Assembly (NCBI RefSeq): GCF_016656965.1
Contig: NZ_CP067977.1
Location: 2,132,501 to 2,196,500 of the forward strand
Reading direction: 5' to 3'
Length of the DNA: 64,000 nucleotides
From: Brevundimonas vitisensis
GTDB lineage: Bacteria; Pseudomonadota; Alphaproteobacteria; Caulobacterales; Caulobacteraceae
Position numbers and translations under genes: made by a program. The notes under the pieces are model-generated. The model had not been told where the DNA came from. It saw only the letters and a list, made by a program, of their open reading frames with translations, and made no database searches. How positions within the stretch are numbered: the first letter of the stretch is position 1; every line of letters begins with the position of its first letter. Positions 62,265-64,000 of the stretch are shown one piece after another.

Positions 62265-63694
62265 GCCGAAGCCGTCAACTTCACGTCCAGATAGGCCAGC
62301 AGACCCTCGGCCCCGCCTTCCGAACCGTGACCGGAATCGCGCACGCCGCCGAAGGGTGTCTCGGGGTTCGACACGGCCAGAGTGTTGATGCCGACCATGC
62401 CCGCCTTCAACGCAGCCCCGATATCGGCAACCCGTCGCGCCGAGGAACTGAAGGCATAGGCGGCCAGGCCATAGGGCAGGCTGTTGGCCCGCCCCACGAC
62501 CTCGTCGAAGTCGTCGAACGGTACGATAGGGGCCACCGGCCCGAACGGCTCTTCGCACATGACCAGGGCCGCATCGTCCAGGCCCGTGATGACCGTGGGC
62601 GCATAGAACCAGCCCTCGTTTCCGTGCCGCTCTCCACCCGTCTCGATCCGACCGCCCCGGTCGCGTGCGTCCTGAACCAGGGCCTCCATCGCCGCGATCC
62701 GGCGGGGATTGGCCAGCGGGCCCATCTGGACTCCCGCACCGAGGCCGTCGCCGACCTTCAGGCTGCGGGCCACCTCAGTGAACCGCGCCGCGAAACGATC
62801 GTGAACTGCCGCCTGGACGAAGAAGCGTGTGGGGGAGATGCAGACCTGTCCGGCATTGCGGTATTTGGCGATGGCGGCCGTCTCGGCCACCGCCTCGACA
62901 TCGACATCGTCGAAAACGATCACCGGGCCATGCCCGCCCAGTTCCATGGTGGTGCGCTTCAGATCATCTGCGCATAGCCGCATCAGCGACTTGCCGATGG
63001 CGGTCGAGCCGGTGAAGGATACTTTGCGAATTTCGGATGCGGCGATCAGCCGGGCCGAGACGGTGGCCGGGTCGCCGAACACAAGGTTCAGCACGCCCGC
63101 CGGCAAGCCCGCGTCAGCAAAGGCCCGTGCGATCTCGACGGCGGTGCCCGGCACCTCCTCCGCCGCCTTCAATACCAGGGTACAGCCCGCGGCCAGCGCC
63201 CCGCCGATCTTGCGACAGGGCGTCAGGGCCGGGAAGTTCCAGGGGGTGAAGGCCGCCGCCGGTCCGACCGGTTCGTGCGTCACCGTCATCACCACGCCGG
63301 GAACCCGGCTGGGCACCACGCGGCCATAGGTGCGGCGACCCTCCTCGGCATACCAGTCGATGACGTCCGCAGCGTAGGCGATCTCGCCCCGGCTCTCGGC
63401 CAAGGGCTTGCCCTGTTCCAGGGTCATGACGACGGCGATGGCTTCAATCCGTTCACGGATCAAAGCGGCTGCGCGGCGCAGGATCGCCGAGCGCTCCACG
63501 GCCGTTGTCGCCGCCCAGGCGGGAAAGGCGCGGGCCGCAGCCGCCACGGCCTCGTCCAGATCGGCATCCGTGGCATGGGGCAGGTCGGCAATCGGACGGG
63601 CCGTGGCGGGATTGAAGACAGGCTCGGTGGTGCGTGTGTCCGCGGACACAAAGCGTCCGTCTATGAACAGGGCCAGGGTCGAATAGTCGGTCAT
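62261..63694 (-). CDS. NAD(P)-dependent aldehyde dehydrogenase (GabD-like)
   Basis: 477 residues, full [36 protein letters not shown], the catalytic Glu in [12 protein letters not shown], and nucleophile Cys in [11 protein letters not shown]. Closest in pattern to succinate-semialdehyde dehydrogenases, but its position beside the GMC gene suggests it oxidises an aldehyde of the catabolic block to an acid. ATG 63694 overlaps the GMC stop, so they are coupled. Confidence 0.93.
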   Translation of the reverse strand: MTDYSTLALFIDGRFVSADTRTTEPVFNPATARPIADLPHATDADLDEAVAAAARAFPAWAATTAVERSAILRRAAALIRERIEAIAVVMTLEQGKPLAESRGEIAYAADVIDWYAEEGRRTYGRVVPSRVPGVVMTVTHEPVGPAAAFTPWNFPALTPCRKIGGALAAGCTLVLKAAEEVPGTAVEIARAFADAGLPAGVLNLVFGDPATVSARLIAASEIRKVSFTGSTAIGKSLMRLCADDLKRTTMELGGHGPVIVFDDVDVEAVAETAAIAKYRNAGQVCISPTRFFVQAAVHDRFAARFTEVARSLKVGDGLGAGVQMGPLANPRRIAAMEALVQDARDRGGRIETGGERHGNEGWFYAPTVITGLDDAALVMCEEPFGPVAPIVPFDDFDEVVGRANSLPYGLAAYAFSSSARRVADIGAALKAGMVGINTLAVSNPETPFGGVRDSGHGSEGGAEGLLAYLDVKLTASA

Positions 63695-64000
63695 GCGCGC
63701 GCGTCCTCCAGGATCATGTCGGCGGCCTTTTCGGCGATCATGACGATGCCGGCATGGGTGTTGCCCGACAGGACGAACGGCATGATCGAACCGTCCACAA
63801 CCCGAAGCCCGCCGATGCCGCGCACCCGCAACCGGGCATCCACGACGGCACCCGCATCGTTGCCCATCCGCGCCGTACAGGTGGGGTGGTAGATGGTCGA
63901 ACCCCTGGCACGGCAATAGGCCAGCAGATCTTTGTCCGAGGCGCAGTCCAGGCCGGGCTCGACTTCGTGGTCGATGAAGGGGGCGATGGCGGGCTGGCGC
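63691..64000 (-). CDS. GMC-family oxidoreductase, C-terminal part (runs off the window)
   Basis: Only the last 102 residues are visible. They show the GMC C-terminal signature: [42 protein letters not shown] (active His and Asn region), and [10 protein letters not shown]. The family (choline dehydrogenase, alcohol oxidases) uses FAD to oxidise alcohols. Coupled to the aldehyde dehydrogenase gene, it fits an alcohol-to-aldehyde-to-acid route. The N-terminal FAD domain lies beyond 64000. Confidence 0.92.
   Translation of the reverse strand, partial: RQPAIAPFIDHEVEPGLDCASDKDLLAYCRARGSTIYHPTCTARMGNDAGAVVDARLRVRGIGGLRVVDGSIMPFVLSGNTHAGIVMIAEKAADMILEDARA

Overview
The window is a gene-dense, high-GC stretch of chromosome from an alphaproteobacterium, most likely a Caulobacterales member close to Brevundimonas or Caulobacter. 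This rests on a PhyR-NepR-EcfG general stress locus with canonical GGAAC-N16-CGTT promoters, the obgE-nadD-rsfS-rlmH and rpmH-rnpA-yidC-engB gene orders, and many 4-nt ATGA-type overlaps. No phage, CRISPR array or insertion sequence is visible. All identities come from reading the protein sequences; no database search was possible.

Region by region. 1-10.1 kb: end of an unknown gene with a terminator, a sulfotransferase-like protein, a HAD phosphatase, a small SDR, an APC permease, carA without carB, a patatin lipoprotein, and the ribosome/NAD block rlmH-rsfS-nadD-obgE. 10.2-15.1 kb: a coiled-coil protein, ald with a divergent Lrp regulator, two small membrane proteins and gabD. 15.1-19.5 kb: a complete counterpart of the E. 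coli yjfIJKLMC set (PspA homologue, DUF2170, DUF2491, DUF350, DUF1190 and an ATP-grasp glutathionylspermidine synthase-like protein), split into two divergent units. 19.5-25.2 kb: an MHS transporter, an entericidin lipoprotein gene of 45 codons, and the stress locus (histidine kinase, EcfG sigma, NepR, divergent PhyR). 25.2-32.8 kb: a UDP-sulfoquinovose synthase-like gene followed by an SDR with an apparent CTG start, the engB-yidC-rnpA-rpmH block, and a VTT membrane protein coupled to a histidine kinase. 32.9-41.3 kb: a cytochrome b/molybdopterin enzyme pair, repair and RNA-modification genes, PPK2, a cold-shock protein, an EamA transporter and an odd tRNA-Arg(CCU). 41.3-43.1 kb: a gene-poor patch beside the tRNA, then a PadR-controlled pair of membrane proteins. 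43.2-46.3 kb: a host-attachment-family protein, a Gfo/Idh/MocA oxidoreductase and an SMP-30 lactonase-like protein.

46.3-64 kb is the most distinctive part: about eighteen genes for CoA-ester catabolism of a probably bulky alicyclic, steroid-like or terpenoid-like acid. It holds a CaiB/BaiF CoA-transferase, two acyl-CoA dehydrogenase pairs, a FadB-type fusion, an Old Yellow Enzyme homologue, a PaaK-type CoA ligase, an NTF2-fold dehydratase with a BaiE-like Tyr/Asp/His spacing, a MaoC pair, four SDRs, an aldehyde dehydrogenase and a GMC oxidoreductase. GMC oxidoreductase and aldehyde dehydrogenase could turn an alcohol into an acid, the ligase and CoA-transferase activate it, and the dehydrogenases, hydratases, SDRs and FadB-type enzyme carry out beta-oxidation-like steps. 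Several steps are encoded as a canonical enzyme next to a paralogue lacking the catalytic residues (MaoC, SDR, acyl-CoA dehydrogenase, and possibly the ligase), which suggests heteromeric enzymes as in steroid degradation. No thiolase or aldolase lies inside the window, and the substrate cannot be fixed from sequence.
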